A stretch of 64,000 nucleotides of DNA from Leptospira sp. GIMC2001 (GTDB lineage Bacteria > Spirochaetota > Leptospiria > Leptospirales > Leptospiraceae), in the NCBI RefSeq assembly GCF_028462125.1, contig NZ_CP115468.1, positions 124,001 to 188,000 on the forward strand, read 5' to 3'. The notes under the pieces were generated by a model, which saw only the letters and a list, made by a program, of their open reading frames with translations, did not search any database and had not been told where the DNA came from. This document shows positions 55,678-63,638 of the stretch, one piece after another; positions within the stretch are counted from its first letter, which is position 1; the number at the start of each line of letters is the position of its first letter. The position numbers and the translations under genes were made by a program.

Positions 55678-55699
55678 TTTTTTTTCTAACTTTTATTAA

Positions 55700-55717
55700 A
55701 AAACTTTACAAAGTTTT
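55700..55717 (+). terminator. Perfect hairpin after the MDR gene
   Basis: AAAACTTT-AC-AAAGTTTT is a perfect 8-2-8 palindrome 23 bp after the MDR gene stop. It may be an AT-rich terminator or an operator for the histone-like gene 76 bp further on. Confidence 0.4.
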
Positions 55718-55792
55718 ATATACAGATTAATTATGTCACTATCATACAAGACATAATTCTTGTTTTGAAATTTATACGGAGAGGTAACATCA

Positions 55793-55903
55793 ATGGTAGC
55801 TCCTAAAAAGAAAGCATCTAAGAAAAAAGCAGCTAAGAAGAAAGTAGCAAAAAAGAAAACTGCTAAGAAGAAAACTGCTAAGAAAAAAGCTGCTAAGAAA
55901 TAA
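55793..55903 (+). CDS. Histone H1-like lysine-rich peptide, 36 residues
   Basis: ATG at 55793, after GGAGAGG, opens a 36-codon gene, too short for usual gene finders. It encodes MVAPKKKASKKKAAKKKVAK followed by KKTAKKKTAKKKAAKK: seven imperfect repeats of (A/T/V)(A/S)KKK, about 60% Lys. This is the C-terminal-tail composition of histone H1 and the bacterial H1-like chromatin proteins. It probably binds DNA or RNA non-specifically. A strong ribosome site and a terminator right after argue that the peptide is real rather than low-complexity noise. Confidence 0.8.
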   Translation: MVAPKKKASKKKAAKKKVAKKKTAKKKTAKKKAAKK

Positions 55904-55905
55904 CC

Positions 55906-55974
55906 TGATCTAGATAGATCAAGTCTGTTTCAGACAAAAGCACTTTATAGCCCGCAGTTCTTGCGGGTTTTTTA
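55906..55974 (+). terminator. Three hairpins ending in a rho-independent terminator
   Basis: Directly after the histone-like stop: TGATCTA-GA-TAGATCA (55906-55921), then GTCTG-TTT-CAGAC (55923-55935), then CCCGCA-GTTCT-TGCGGG followed by TTTTTT (55951-55973), a textbook intrinsic terminator. The two upstream hairpins may stabilise the short mRNA. Confidence 0.85.
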
Positions 55975-56127
55975 TTGCCTCAACCCTTTTTTGATTCTTA
56001 ATAATCATAAATATTGACCATCATCATTAGAAATTCTCTAATTTAGAAGATCTGAAGCCAGTTTGCAGTTCATTCCAAAGGCTTCAATGATTCATATCAG
56101 GCGATTGAATCATTGAAACAATCGGTT

Positions 56128-56475
56128 CTATCTATTCACTACTTGATCTTTCACACTTATCACGATTTTCATAATCTCTGCAATGATGTCCTCAGAAACT
56201 TTATAAGCCTTAAGTGCAACGACCAGGTGTTGACCAACTTTCATGAAATGCTCTTCCTTAATCTCTAGACCTGAGTGTGCAGATTCAAGGCTTCTTCCAC
56301 GGTATTCGGGTCCACCAGTGCAAAACGATAGAAATTGAACTTGGTGTTCTTTTAGATCAATTATATTGGCGTCTGAGAAGTAGGGAAAAAGATCCTTATC
56401 CAGAAGTACTCGGCTATAGAACATTCCAACAACCTTTTGGATATTTGTTTCTCCGATTTGTTCATAGATTGTCAT
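56128..56475 (-). CDS. Group I truncated haemoglobin (TrHbN-like)
   Basis: A 115-residue 2-on-2 globin. B10 Tyr20 (GMFYSRVL), E11 Gln45 (LKEHQVQFL), GGPEYRGRSL and proximal F8 His76 (IKEEHFMKVGQHL) match group I truncated haemoglobins such as mycobacterial TrHbN, with the Tyr-Gln pair that stabilises bound O2 and supports NO dioxygenation. Its ATG overlaps the stop of a nucleotide cyclase gene in an ATGA junction, so the two are coupled and cotranscribed, with the cyclase first. Confidence 0.92.
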   Translation of the reverse strand: MTIYEQIGETNIQKVVGMFYSRVLLDKDLFPYFSDANIIDLKEHQVQFLSFCTGGPEYRGRSLESAHSGLEIKEEHFMKVGQHLVVALKAYKVSEDIIAEIMKIVISVKDQVVNR

Positions 56476-57146
56476 AATAACACCTTCTTAAGATATCTTA
56501 CTTCAATTGCTTCATTTCTACCTTTTACTTGAATCGTAAATGGTTCATCAGTGCTGATTCGATTGGAACAAGCTTGATAGAAAGCTGTAGAAACCAAAAC
56601 TTTGCTTGGTTTGCAATTCGATTCGATCCGACTGGCAATATTGACTGCGTCTCCTAACACTGTATAATCTTTTCTCAATAAGCCACCAATTGTTCCGCGT
56701 AAGGCTTTCCCATAATGAAGACCCGTTCTGAATTTCAATTTTTGTCCAGTAGAGTCTGATAAAATATGACTTAACTCTTTGAATCGGTTGCTCATAATTG
56801 CAGAGGCCCTTGCAGCTTCATAAGGATCAGTGAAAATAGCCAGAAAACCATCTCCTGTAAATCGATCTATATCCCCACCATTGTTGCATATAATATCAGA
56901 TGCTTCTTCGAAGAATACATTGATCGTCATTACAACGGCAGATGCAGGATGGACTTCGGAAAATCTTGTAAACTCACACATATCGCAGAACATAAAACAC
57001 AAATCTTCTTCTTTGCCTGCAACATCCGTATGACCTAAGTAATTAGATTTTTCAGCAATCTGCCACAAACTTCTTGGTAAATACTCTCGCAAAATCTTAG
57101 TTGCACCTAAAAATTTTGACTCAAGTTCGTGATTTAATGCAACCAT
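56472..57146 (-). CDS. Class III adenylate/guanylate cyclase
   Basis: A soluble 224-residue protein consisting of a cyclase catalytic domain preceded by about 45 residues of helix. Metal aspartates are Asp55 (FMFCDMCEFTRFSE) and Asp99 (DRFTGDGFLAIF); the transition-state Asn and Arg are in LGDAVNIASRIE; the Asp in RKDYTVLG (Asp160) is the adenine-specifying position. The usual Lys before the second metal Asp is Arg95. Activity as adenylate cyclase is likely but base specificity is not certain. AAGGAGTAACC precedes the ATG. The 190-bp upstream gap shows nothing further. Confidence 0.87.
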   Translation of the reverse strand: MVALNHELESKFLGATKILREYLPRSLWQIAEKSNYLGHTDVAGKEEDLCFMFCDMCEFTRFSEVHPASAVVMTINVFFEEASDIICNNGGDIDRFTGDGFLAIFTDPYEAARASAIMSNRFKELSHILSDSTGQKLKFRTGLHYGKALRGTIGGLLRKDYTVLGDAVNIASRIESNCKPSKVLVSTAFYQACSNRISTDEPFTIQVKGRNEAIEVRYLKKVLL

Positions 57147-57337
57147 AGAGGTTACTCCTTAATATAGAAGTCTCTTCAATTTAAAAATGAATTAGAAGAA
57201 TTGGATAACTGAACTTCGTTGTAAGAGGAGTTTGCTTAATATATTAAATATTACGCAATTTATTTTTGCAATTTGTTAGGTTTTTTACTAATATTTGTTC
57301 GGGTCTGCAGTTGATGCAACAATCCAAATAGCTTAAT

Positions 57338-57934
57338 TTATGCTATTTGGCGATCCATATCAGAATAGTCACGTTTTTTGACCTTTCTAATGAAAGGTCC
57401 TGCGTCTTCCGATTGGTTTTCTATTCCTACAAAGAAAAATTTCTCTTTTTTCTTATTGAGACCAAGAAAGAAATCTTTTGTTAAACCTTGCGTTGTTGTG
57501 CTGGTTATATTTCTGAAAGCCTTACGTTCTGCTTCTCTATTCCAGGTTTCAAGATTATTTGAATTTGGTAATTTTGTGATGATGGTATTGAGATCATATC
57601 TTTTGAGTAAAATCTGTGCGAGATCTTGAAATCCTTCAATCGAGATCTTATCATCACGAAAGAAAGTTAATATATACAATATGGAATAATCTAAAATTTT
57701 GCCTGAGTCGGGATCGGATACTTTTTGTACACCATCTAGAACTAAGTATGGAAGTTCTTTGGACGAAATCCAATTCTTCATATCTTCATGTCTTTTCAAA
57801 TTGATATCCATTGAGAATTTCTTTTGAAAGACGGTTGATAGGAGAAAGCCTTGTGCATTGTCCATCGATTTGAGAATTCGATCGATATCAAAACTATCAA
57901 AGGCCATATTGTTGTATTTCGTGTATTTTTCCAT
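57338..57934 (-). CDS. Hypothetical protein
   Basis: A 198-residue soluble protein, mixed alpha/beta with a charged C-terminus (FIRKVKKRDYSDMDRQIA). No signal, membrane segment or known motif seen. It follows the SUFU-domain gene by 53 bp on the same strand, so may share its transcript. ORF structure and codon usage similar to neighbours suggest it is real; function unknown. Confidence 0.5.
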   Translation of the reverse strand: MEKYTKYNNMAFDSFDIDRILKSMDNAQGFLLSTVFQKKFSMDINLKRHEDMKNWISSKELPYLVLDGVQKVSDPDSGKILDYSILYILTFFRDDKISIEGFQDLAQILLKRYDLNTIITKLPNSNNLETWNREAERKAFRNITSTTTQGLTKDFFLGLNKKKEKFFFVGIENQSEDAGPFIRKVKKRDYSDMDRQIA

Positions 57935-57987
57935 ATCTCTTTTATCTACGGCATAATTCTAAAAATGAAGAATGATTTTTCATTGGT

Positions 57988-59115
57988 TCAAACAAAAAGA
58001 AATTCTCTCTCTGGGTTATGTATCCAGCCAAAACCTCTCTCATCCAGTGCTTTGAATATCTTGGATGATCCTTCTGTCTGACAGATCATTTTCTCTTCTT
58101 CTGTTAAAGGAATGATTGCCAGATAATTTGCTGGTTGTCCATTCTCTGTCTGTTGATCGCTCAAATCAGGAAGAGAGTTATTGGACAATTCAGAATGCGA
58201 TAGGTTGCGGAGAATGGTCGAATTGAAGTCCAAATAGAGTTGATCTGGATCTTTACGATTCATGCCTAGAGTATGCCCATGACCAAACCATTTTCCTGTG
58301 TTCCATGGAAATTTGATCATTTCGCCAATCAAATGTTGAACCCATTCTTCTGACCTATCACTGGATTCCGGAATTTGAAAAGCTAATAATAATTCTATGC
58401 GAGCGAACTTCTCATAATCTTTATGATAGAGCTCAACACTTGGTTGATTTTGAGCACTCATACCGATGGTAACAAAGACTGAAATATTTGGCAGATGACT
58501 TGGGCGAAATTTTGCAATGCCGAGTTCAGGAAACTTGCCACCGTCAGCCGACCAGTATTTTTCATGTTTGCCAAATTTAGATTCTAGATATTCCAATCTA
58601 TTTTTTTGAATATTTTTCCAAGAATCTTTCGAGGAACGCCCTTCCCAATATTTTCGGGATGCAATCATTCTATCATAGAGAATTCCATTGTTGGGATCTC
58701 CAAGAGGACTTGCTGTAATTGCATCTTCTCTCGCTCCACGAGCATAACCATGAAATCCTTTCACACCTGACCAAGATGGCAGGAAGGCTTCCATCTCATC
58801 ACCTAGAAATAAAAAAAGTCCATCCCCTTCTTCGGTCCAAATAAAATGAATATCTTCTGGTTTGAAGGATGGCAATCCTTCGGGTTGAGTTATCTCATGC
58901 TTCAATAAGATAGGAGCGAGTCCTTTCTGAAAATCATCAGGATCTCTTTCCAATGGAGCTACAGTATGATTTCGAATCCAAAGAGATTTGATTCCCCATT
59001 CAGGATTGTTCTCACATTGTAGATATAAATATGTAGTTCTTTCGTCTTCTTCGAGAAAAGCTGTGAACGCCGAGTACGGACTTGTTTCTTGATATATAAT
59101 CCTTGATGGATTCAT
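57988..59115 (-). CDS. Suppressor-of-fused (SUFU) domain protein
   Basis: A 375-residue soluble protein. The N-terminal 160 residues are not recognised. Residues about 185-365 match the SUFU domain pattern: FGKHEKYWSADGGKFPELGI, NISVFVTIGMSAQNQPSVEL, RIELLLAFQIPESSDRSEEW, TGKWFGHGHTL. In bacteria SUFU domains occur as immunity or accessory modules in toxin and polymorphic loci, and in stand-alone proteins of unknown role. It is followed on the same strand by the unknown 198-residue gene and preceded by a small 86-residue gene. Confidence 0.72.
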   Translation of the reverse strand: MNPSRIIYQETSPYSAFTAFLEEDERTTYLYLQCENNPEWGIKSLWIRNHTVAPLERDPDDFQKGLAPILLKHEITQPEGLPSFKPEDIHFIWTEEGDGLFLFLGDEMEAFLPSWSGVKGFHGYARGAREDAITASPLGDPNNGILYDRMIASRKYWEGRSSKDSWKNIQKNRLEYLESKFGKHEKYWSADGGKFPELGIAKFRPSHLPNISVFVTIGMSAQNQPSVELYHKDYEKFARIELLLAFQIPESSDRSEEWVQHLIGEMIKFPWNTGKWFGHGHTLGMNRKDPDQLYLDFNSTILRNLSHSELSNNSLPDLSDQQTENGQPANYLAIIPLTEEEKMICQTEGSSKIFKALDERGFGWIHNPEREFLFV

Positions 59116-59133
59116 AGAATCTATGTTACTCGA

Positions 59134-59394
59134 CTAAAATTTCCACTTATGTGGAACTTGACGATCTTTGAATTTCTGCAACAAACTGGCAATAGATTGT
59201 TCCATTCCATCTTCAACTAGAATCTCTGGGTAGTAACCTGAAGCGTTTAATAGACCGATCAATTCAGGTTCCTTCCATTTTCTATAATTTCTAATTACTG
59301 AGAGGGAATCTTCCGAAGGTTCGTTGCCAGACTTTTTCGCATTGATGAAGCTTTGAACTGCTTTAGTGGGAGTGGTTGTCTGTTTCCAAGTCAT
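59134..59394 (-). CDS. Small hypothetical protein next to the SUFU gene
   Basis: An 86-residue soluble protein (start ATG 59394; a TTG three codons earlier is possible). It has no recognised motif; it is helical with a conserved-looking WKEPELIGLLNASGYYPE segment. It ends 18 bp before the SUFU gene start, so they are cotranscribed. A partner role is a guess. Confidence 0.45.
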   Translation of the reverse strand: MTWKQTTTPTKAVQSFINAKKSGNEPSEDSLSVIRNYRKWKEPELIGLLNASGYYPEILVEDGMEQSIASLLQKFKDRQVPHKWKF

Positions 59395-59544
59395 TGTACT
59401 CAAACAATAGAAATCCCCTTGTTTTGTTCATCAATTTTTTTGTGATAATTCGATGAGTTTTTGAATAGAAATCCCAATTAGTTTGGGTTGCAAACAGGGT
59501 AGAATTTGAGGAAGGTATGAAATTCAGAGGGTTATGGATCACTT

Positions 59545-62500
59545 ATGTCAATTCACGGTTTATATGAACAGATTATTAGTCAGCTTGTCCAAGATAAGTT
59601 GGATTCTATCGACGATCAATTTTATTATGTAAAGAAGAACGAAGTTACCGATGGAAACTCCACTAGAATACTGTCTCAACATTTAACATCCATATTACAA
59701 AAATCCCTTCAATCTTTCAAAGGTAAGGAAGCTGTATTAAAAAGAATCGAATTTGTTAATAAACTTTTAAAAGTAATCGCAGATGAAACCTTACATAAGG
59801 ATGTTTATGAGGAACGAATAAAAATAGAAGCAAAAGTTCTATCTGCTATAATTTCTAAAGTAAATTATAAATTGAGTGATTATGACGATTATATAAAGGA
59901 AATAACTCCATTTCATGGATTGTCTTACAGTGAACTATTTACGGGTCAGAATTCTGGGATTTCTTTTGAAAGCGAAATACGAAAGGAAATTAAATCTTCT
60001 GATGAAATTTGCTTTTTGGTTTCTTTTATTAAATTTTCTGCAATAGCAATACTTAGAAAAGAACTAGAAGAATTTACTGAAAGGGGCGGAAAGATTAGAA
60101 TAATCACTACAACTTATACTGGTGCAACAGAAGCTAAGGCAATTGAGTATCTCTCAAAACTTCCGAATTCAAAAATAAAAATATCTTACAATACTAGAGT
60201 GGATCGTCTGCATGCAAAGGCATACCTATTTGTAAGGAAAACTAAATTCGACACAGGTTATATTGGTTCTTCAAATTTGTCTAAATCTGCCATAACTCAT
60301 GGACTAGAATGGAATATAAAAATAACTAGAAGTGAAATTCCACAAATCATAGATCAATTTGCAAAGACCTTCGAATCGTACTGGAGTAATCCAGATTTCG
60401 AATTGTTTGAAGTAAGTAAGGATTCAGATCGACTCCGCTCTGCATTAAAGAAGGAAAAGATCGGAAATTTTGATAACCAATTAGTATTTTTTGATATTCG
60501 ACCTTTTCCATTTCAAGAAGAGATTCTTGAAAAACTTTTAACAGAAAGAAATGTTCATAAACGATTTAGAAATTTAATAGTAGCTGCAACAGGAACAGGT
60601 AAAACTGTTATCTCTGCGTTTGACTTTAAAAACTTTTTAAGTCAGAAATCGGGAATAAAATTTCTTTATATTGCTCACAGAAAGGAAATTCTAGAGCAAG
60701 CTCGTTCAACATTTCGAGGAATATTGCGGGATAACAATTTCGGTGAATTATGGGTCGATGGAATAGAGCCTTCCGAATTCAAAAATGTTTTTGCTTCAAT
60801 TAGTACAATCAACAATCGGATTGATGAATTGCATTTTGATAAACAATATTTTGAATATATCATTGTTGATGAGGTCCATCACATTTCAGCACCTAGCTAT
60901 AGAAAGTTGATAAATTTTTTTGAGCCCCAGGTTTTATTGGGACTTACTGCCACACCAGAACGTATGGATGGTTTAAGCATACTAAAAGATTTCTCCAACA
61001 CAATTGCGGCTGAGATTCGTCTTCCAGAAGCATTGAATAGAAAGATTCTATGTCCGTTTCAATACTTTGGCATTACCGATAGTGTAGATATATCACAGGT
61101 ATCTTGGAGAAATGGAAGATATGATGTGAATGAGCTTTCTGTTCTTTACACAGAAAATGACAGACGTGTTGCTGAAATAATAACTAATTTAGATAAATAT
61201 CTTAATGATAAAAATGAAGTAACAGCGTTAGGTTTTTGCACATCACAAATTCATGCAGAATATATGGCTAGGAAATTTAATGAATTTGGAATTAAATCGG
61301 AATATTTGGTTAGTTCCAATTCTTCGAACAGACATCAAATCCGGAAAAAATTAGCTAATAAAGAAATAAATTATTTATTCGTTGTTGATATATTTAATGA
61401 AGGCGTAGATATTCCAGAAATTGATACTGTTTTATTTCTTAGACCAACTGAAAGTTTAACAGTTTTTTTACAACAACTTGGAAGAGGGCTTAGACATTCG
61501 AAGGATAAGGAATTTTTGAGTGTTTTAGATTTTGTAGGGAATTCAAGATCAGAGTATGATTATGAAGGAAAATTTCGAGCTTTGGTAGGAAAGACAAATC
61601 AATCAATAATTGAAGATCTAGAAAACGATTTTCCTTTTTTACCACTTGGATGCAGCATTGTTTTAGAAAAACAGGCCAAGCAATACATCTTAGAAAATAT
61701 AAAAAAAGCACTAATTTTTAGTAAAAATGAGCTGGTTCGTAAAATTCAAGATTTCAGAAATCATACTGGTCAAGAAATAACTTTAGAAAATTTTACTGCT
61801 TATTATAAAATACCGTTACAAAAGATTTATGCTAGAGGTTGCTGGAATCGCCTTCTTAAAAATGCGGAAGTTATTGAAAGCTTTGATTCTACGAATGAAG
61901 TCGAGATTACAAGGGCAATTTTAAAAAAATGGCTTAGCTGCAATTCCTATTCATATTTTCAATTTATTGATAAATTGGCCGCTAATAATTTTGATATTGA
62001 GGTCGATCATCTGAGCAATTTGGAACGTCAATACTGTCTATTATTGTATTATGATATTTGGCAAGAACCTTCTAAGTTTGTTTCACTCGAGGCAGGTATA
62101 AGAGCGATAGGGATTAACCCACTTCTTGTGGGTGAGATTCGAGAAATTATTGATATTTTGATTAACAAAATAGACTATGTGGAAACAGAAATTGATTTAC
62201 CTTTTGAACAACCATTAAAACTTCATAGCCGGTACACACGTGATCAAGTTCTTGCTGCCTTTGGCTTACATAGCTTTCATCAAAAAAGTTCAAATAGAGA
62301 GGGCGTTGCAGAATCGAAAGAATTGAATACTGAAATTCTATTTGTAACATTAGATAAAACTGAAAAATATTTCTCACCCACAACATTATTCGAAGTTTAC
62401 GCGATAAACATGGACCATTTTCATTGGCAGACTCAAAATGTTGTTAGCCCAGATAGTAATAAAGGAAAAAAATATATAAATCACAAGATTGAAGGTAGGA

Positions 62501-62685
62501 AAATTTTACTTTTTATAAGAGAAAGAAACCAAGATGAGTATGGAAACACTATGGGTTCTGTCTTTTTAGGAGAATGTGAATATATCGAACATACAGGTTC
62601 TAAACCCATGAGTATAGTCTGGAAGCTCAAAAAACCCATGCCGGCCTTTTTATGGAAACCAGCTGCAAAACTTTCTGTAGGATAA
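59545..62685 (+). CDS. PLD nuclease - DEAD/DEAH helicase - DUF3427 protein
   Basis: A 1046-residue three-part protein. Residues about 135-275 form a phospholipase D-like nuclease domain with HxK core (DRLHAKAYLFV) and GSSNLSKSA. Residues about 325-720 are a superfamily II helicase: Walker A AATGTGKTVIS, DEVHH box, GLTATPERMD, NYLFVVDIFNEGVDIPE, QQLGRGLRHSKDKE. The C-terminus (about 860-1040; HSRYTRDQVLAAFGL, REGVAESKELNTEILFVTLD, YINHKIEGRKILLFIRERN) matches DUF3427. This architecture is often found near restriction and other defence genes and is likely to act on foreign nucleic acid; the mechanism is unproven. Confidence 0.85.
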   Translation: MSIHGLYEQIISQLVQDKLDSIDDQFYYVKKNEVTDGNSTRILSQHLTSILQKSLQSFKGKEAVLKRIEFVNKLLKVIADETLHKDVYEERIKIEAKVLSAIISKVNYKLSDYDDYIKEITPFHGLSYSELFTGQNSGISFESEIRKEIKSSDEICFLVSFIKFSAIAILRKELEEFTERGGKIRIITTTYTGATEAKAIEYLSKLPNSKIKISYNTRVDRLHAKAYLFVRKTKFDTGYIGSSNLSKSAITHGLEWNIKITRSEIPQIIDQFAKTFESYWSNPDFELFEVSKDSDRLRSALKKEKIGNFDNQLVFFDIRPFPFQEEILEKLLTERNVHKRFRNLIVAATGTGKTVISAFDFKNFLSQKSGIKFLYIAHRKEILEQARSTFRGILRDNNFGELWVDGIEPSEFKNVFASISTINNRIDELHFDKQYFEYIIVDEVHHISAPSYRKLINFFEPQVLLGLTATPERMDGLSILKDFSNTIAAEIRLPEALNRKILCPFQYFGITDSVDISQVSWRNGRYDVNELSVLYTENDRRVAEIITNLDKYLNDKNEVTALGFCTSQIHAEYMARKFNEFGIKSEYLVSSNSSNRHQIRKKLANKEINYLFVVDIFNEGVDIPEIDTVLFLRPTESLTVFLQQLGRGLRHSKDKEFLSVLDFVGNSRSEYDYEGKFRALVGKTNQSIIEDLENDFPFLPLGCSIVLEKQAKQYILENIKKALIFSKNELVRKIQDFRNHTGQEITLENFTAYYKIPLQKIYARGCWNRLLKNAEVIESFDSTNEVEITRAILKKWLSCNSYSYFQFIDKLAANNFDIEVDHLSNLERQYCLLLYYDIWQEPSKFVSLEAGIRAIGINPLLVGEIREIIDILINKIDYVETEIDLPFEQPLKLHSRYTRDQVLAAFGLHSFHQKSSNREGVAESKELNTEILFVTLDKTEKYFSPTTLFEVYAINMDHFHWQTQNVVSPDSNKGKKYINHKIEGRKILLFIRERNQDEYGNTMGSVFLGECEYIEHTGSKPMSIVWKLKKPMPAFLWKPAAKLSVG

Positions 62686-62707
62686 ACGAAGTACCTATTA
62701 ACTTTCA

Positions 62708-63091
62708 ATGGACATCAAAGATTATATTCCAAAAAATAAACATGATTTTGCTTCCGTCGAGGTTATCAAAAATCTAGGTTATCCTGGTTATAAACCGATT
62801 TTAAAAGACCTTTTTATTTGGATTCAAGATATAAATTGGCCCATAGCTAGAGAAATAGTTCCGTTATTAATTGCTGCGGGCAAAGATATTGTACCAATTG
62901 TAAATGATATATTGGATTCGAATGATTATGTTTGGCAAGCTTGGGTTTTGAATTATGTTTTAATTAAAATGCCAAAAACAATCAAACTGGAATTTAAATC
63001 CCAGTTAGAAAGAATTGCAAAAAATCCGAATAAAGATGAGAAATACGAGGATCTAGACGAAATTGCAAAAGAAATTCTATTGGATCTATAA
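62708..63091 (+). CDS. DUF5071 protein
   Basis: A 127-residue soluble alpha-helical protein matching DUF5071: MDIKDYIPKNKHDFASVEVI, then GYKPILKDLFIWIQDINWPI, AREIVPLLIAAGKDIVPIVN, DDYVWQAWVLNYVLIKMP-like segments that resemble HEAT-type repeats. Function unknown; members are small and often single-gene. It begins 22 bp after the PLD-helicase gene on the same strand, so it is probably translated from the same mRNA and might be an accessory or immunity component of that gene. Confidence 0.78.
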   Translation: MDIKDYIPKNKHDFASVEVIKNLGYPGYKPILKDLFIWIQDINWPIAREIVPLLIAAGKDIVPIVNDILDSNDYVWQAWVLNYVLIKMPKTIKLEFKSQLERIAKNPNKDEKYEDLDEIAKEILLDL

Positions 63092-63125
63092 TTAATTGTT
63101 AAGTAGTTTTTAACTAAATTCTAAT

Positions 63126-63596
63126 TTATTTCTTAGCAATAAATTGTTTTAGATAATTCAAAATTTCTTTGTCTTGCATCTGCTGAGCGCTAGAGAATTC
63201 ACCACCCATTGTCGTTGCTAAAACTTTCTCTTCTTGAGAAGGATCAACTATTACAAGAGCTGGGATTCCTTTTTTTTCGGGACTTCCAAAGCGCTCCGCA
63301 AAAATTAGATTCTTATCAAATCTACCCACGTCAACATGGAAGACTAAGTATTCTTTTTCTAAAAGAGTCCGAATATCAGAGTTATTATAAAATCTATTCT
63401 TGAGCGAGTTACAATCTGCACACCAGTCAGCTCCGAATACTACCAGAACAAGTTGCCCACTGGCCTTCGCTATGGGAATTGTTTCATAATACAATTGTTC
63501 AGTTTTCTTATCTTCGTTTAAGCTATCTGCACAGGACACTAGACCAGCCATTATAAAAAACGCAAAAATTATAAATCCAAAAGTATTTTTAATCAT
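63126..63596 (-). CDS. Thioredoxin-fold lipoprotein
   Basis: A 156-residue protein with a lipoprotein signal (FGFIIFAFFIMAGLVSC, lipobox GLVSC) and a thioredoxin-like domain with the redox motif ADWCADCNSLKNRF. It resembles the soluble domain of DsbD/TlpA-type or thioredoxin_7 proteins; the CADC pair would act in disulfide exchange on the periplasmic side. It is convergent with the DUF5071 gene and 42 bp upstream (on the minus strand) of nothing but the SDR gene's stop. Confidence 0.85.
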   Translation of the reverse strand: MIKNTFGFIIFAFFIMAGLVSCADSLNEDKKTEQLYYETIPIAKASGQLVLVVFGADWCADCNSLKNRFYNNSDIRTLLEKEYLVFHVDVGRFDKNLIFAERFGSPEKKGIPALVIVDPSQEEKVLATTMGGEFSSAQQMQDKEILNYLKQFIAKK

Positions 63597-63638
63597 AAGT
63601 ATAAGTTTGTTCCTGTTACGATCTCTTCAAGACGAAAA

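Noticed and set aside
55793..55903. Lysine-repeat gene as mere simple-sequence repeat
   Set aside because: Codons vary within repeats, a ribosome site precedes the ATG and a terminator follows, which favours a real gene.
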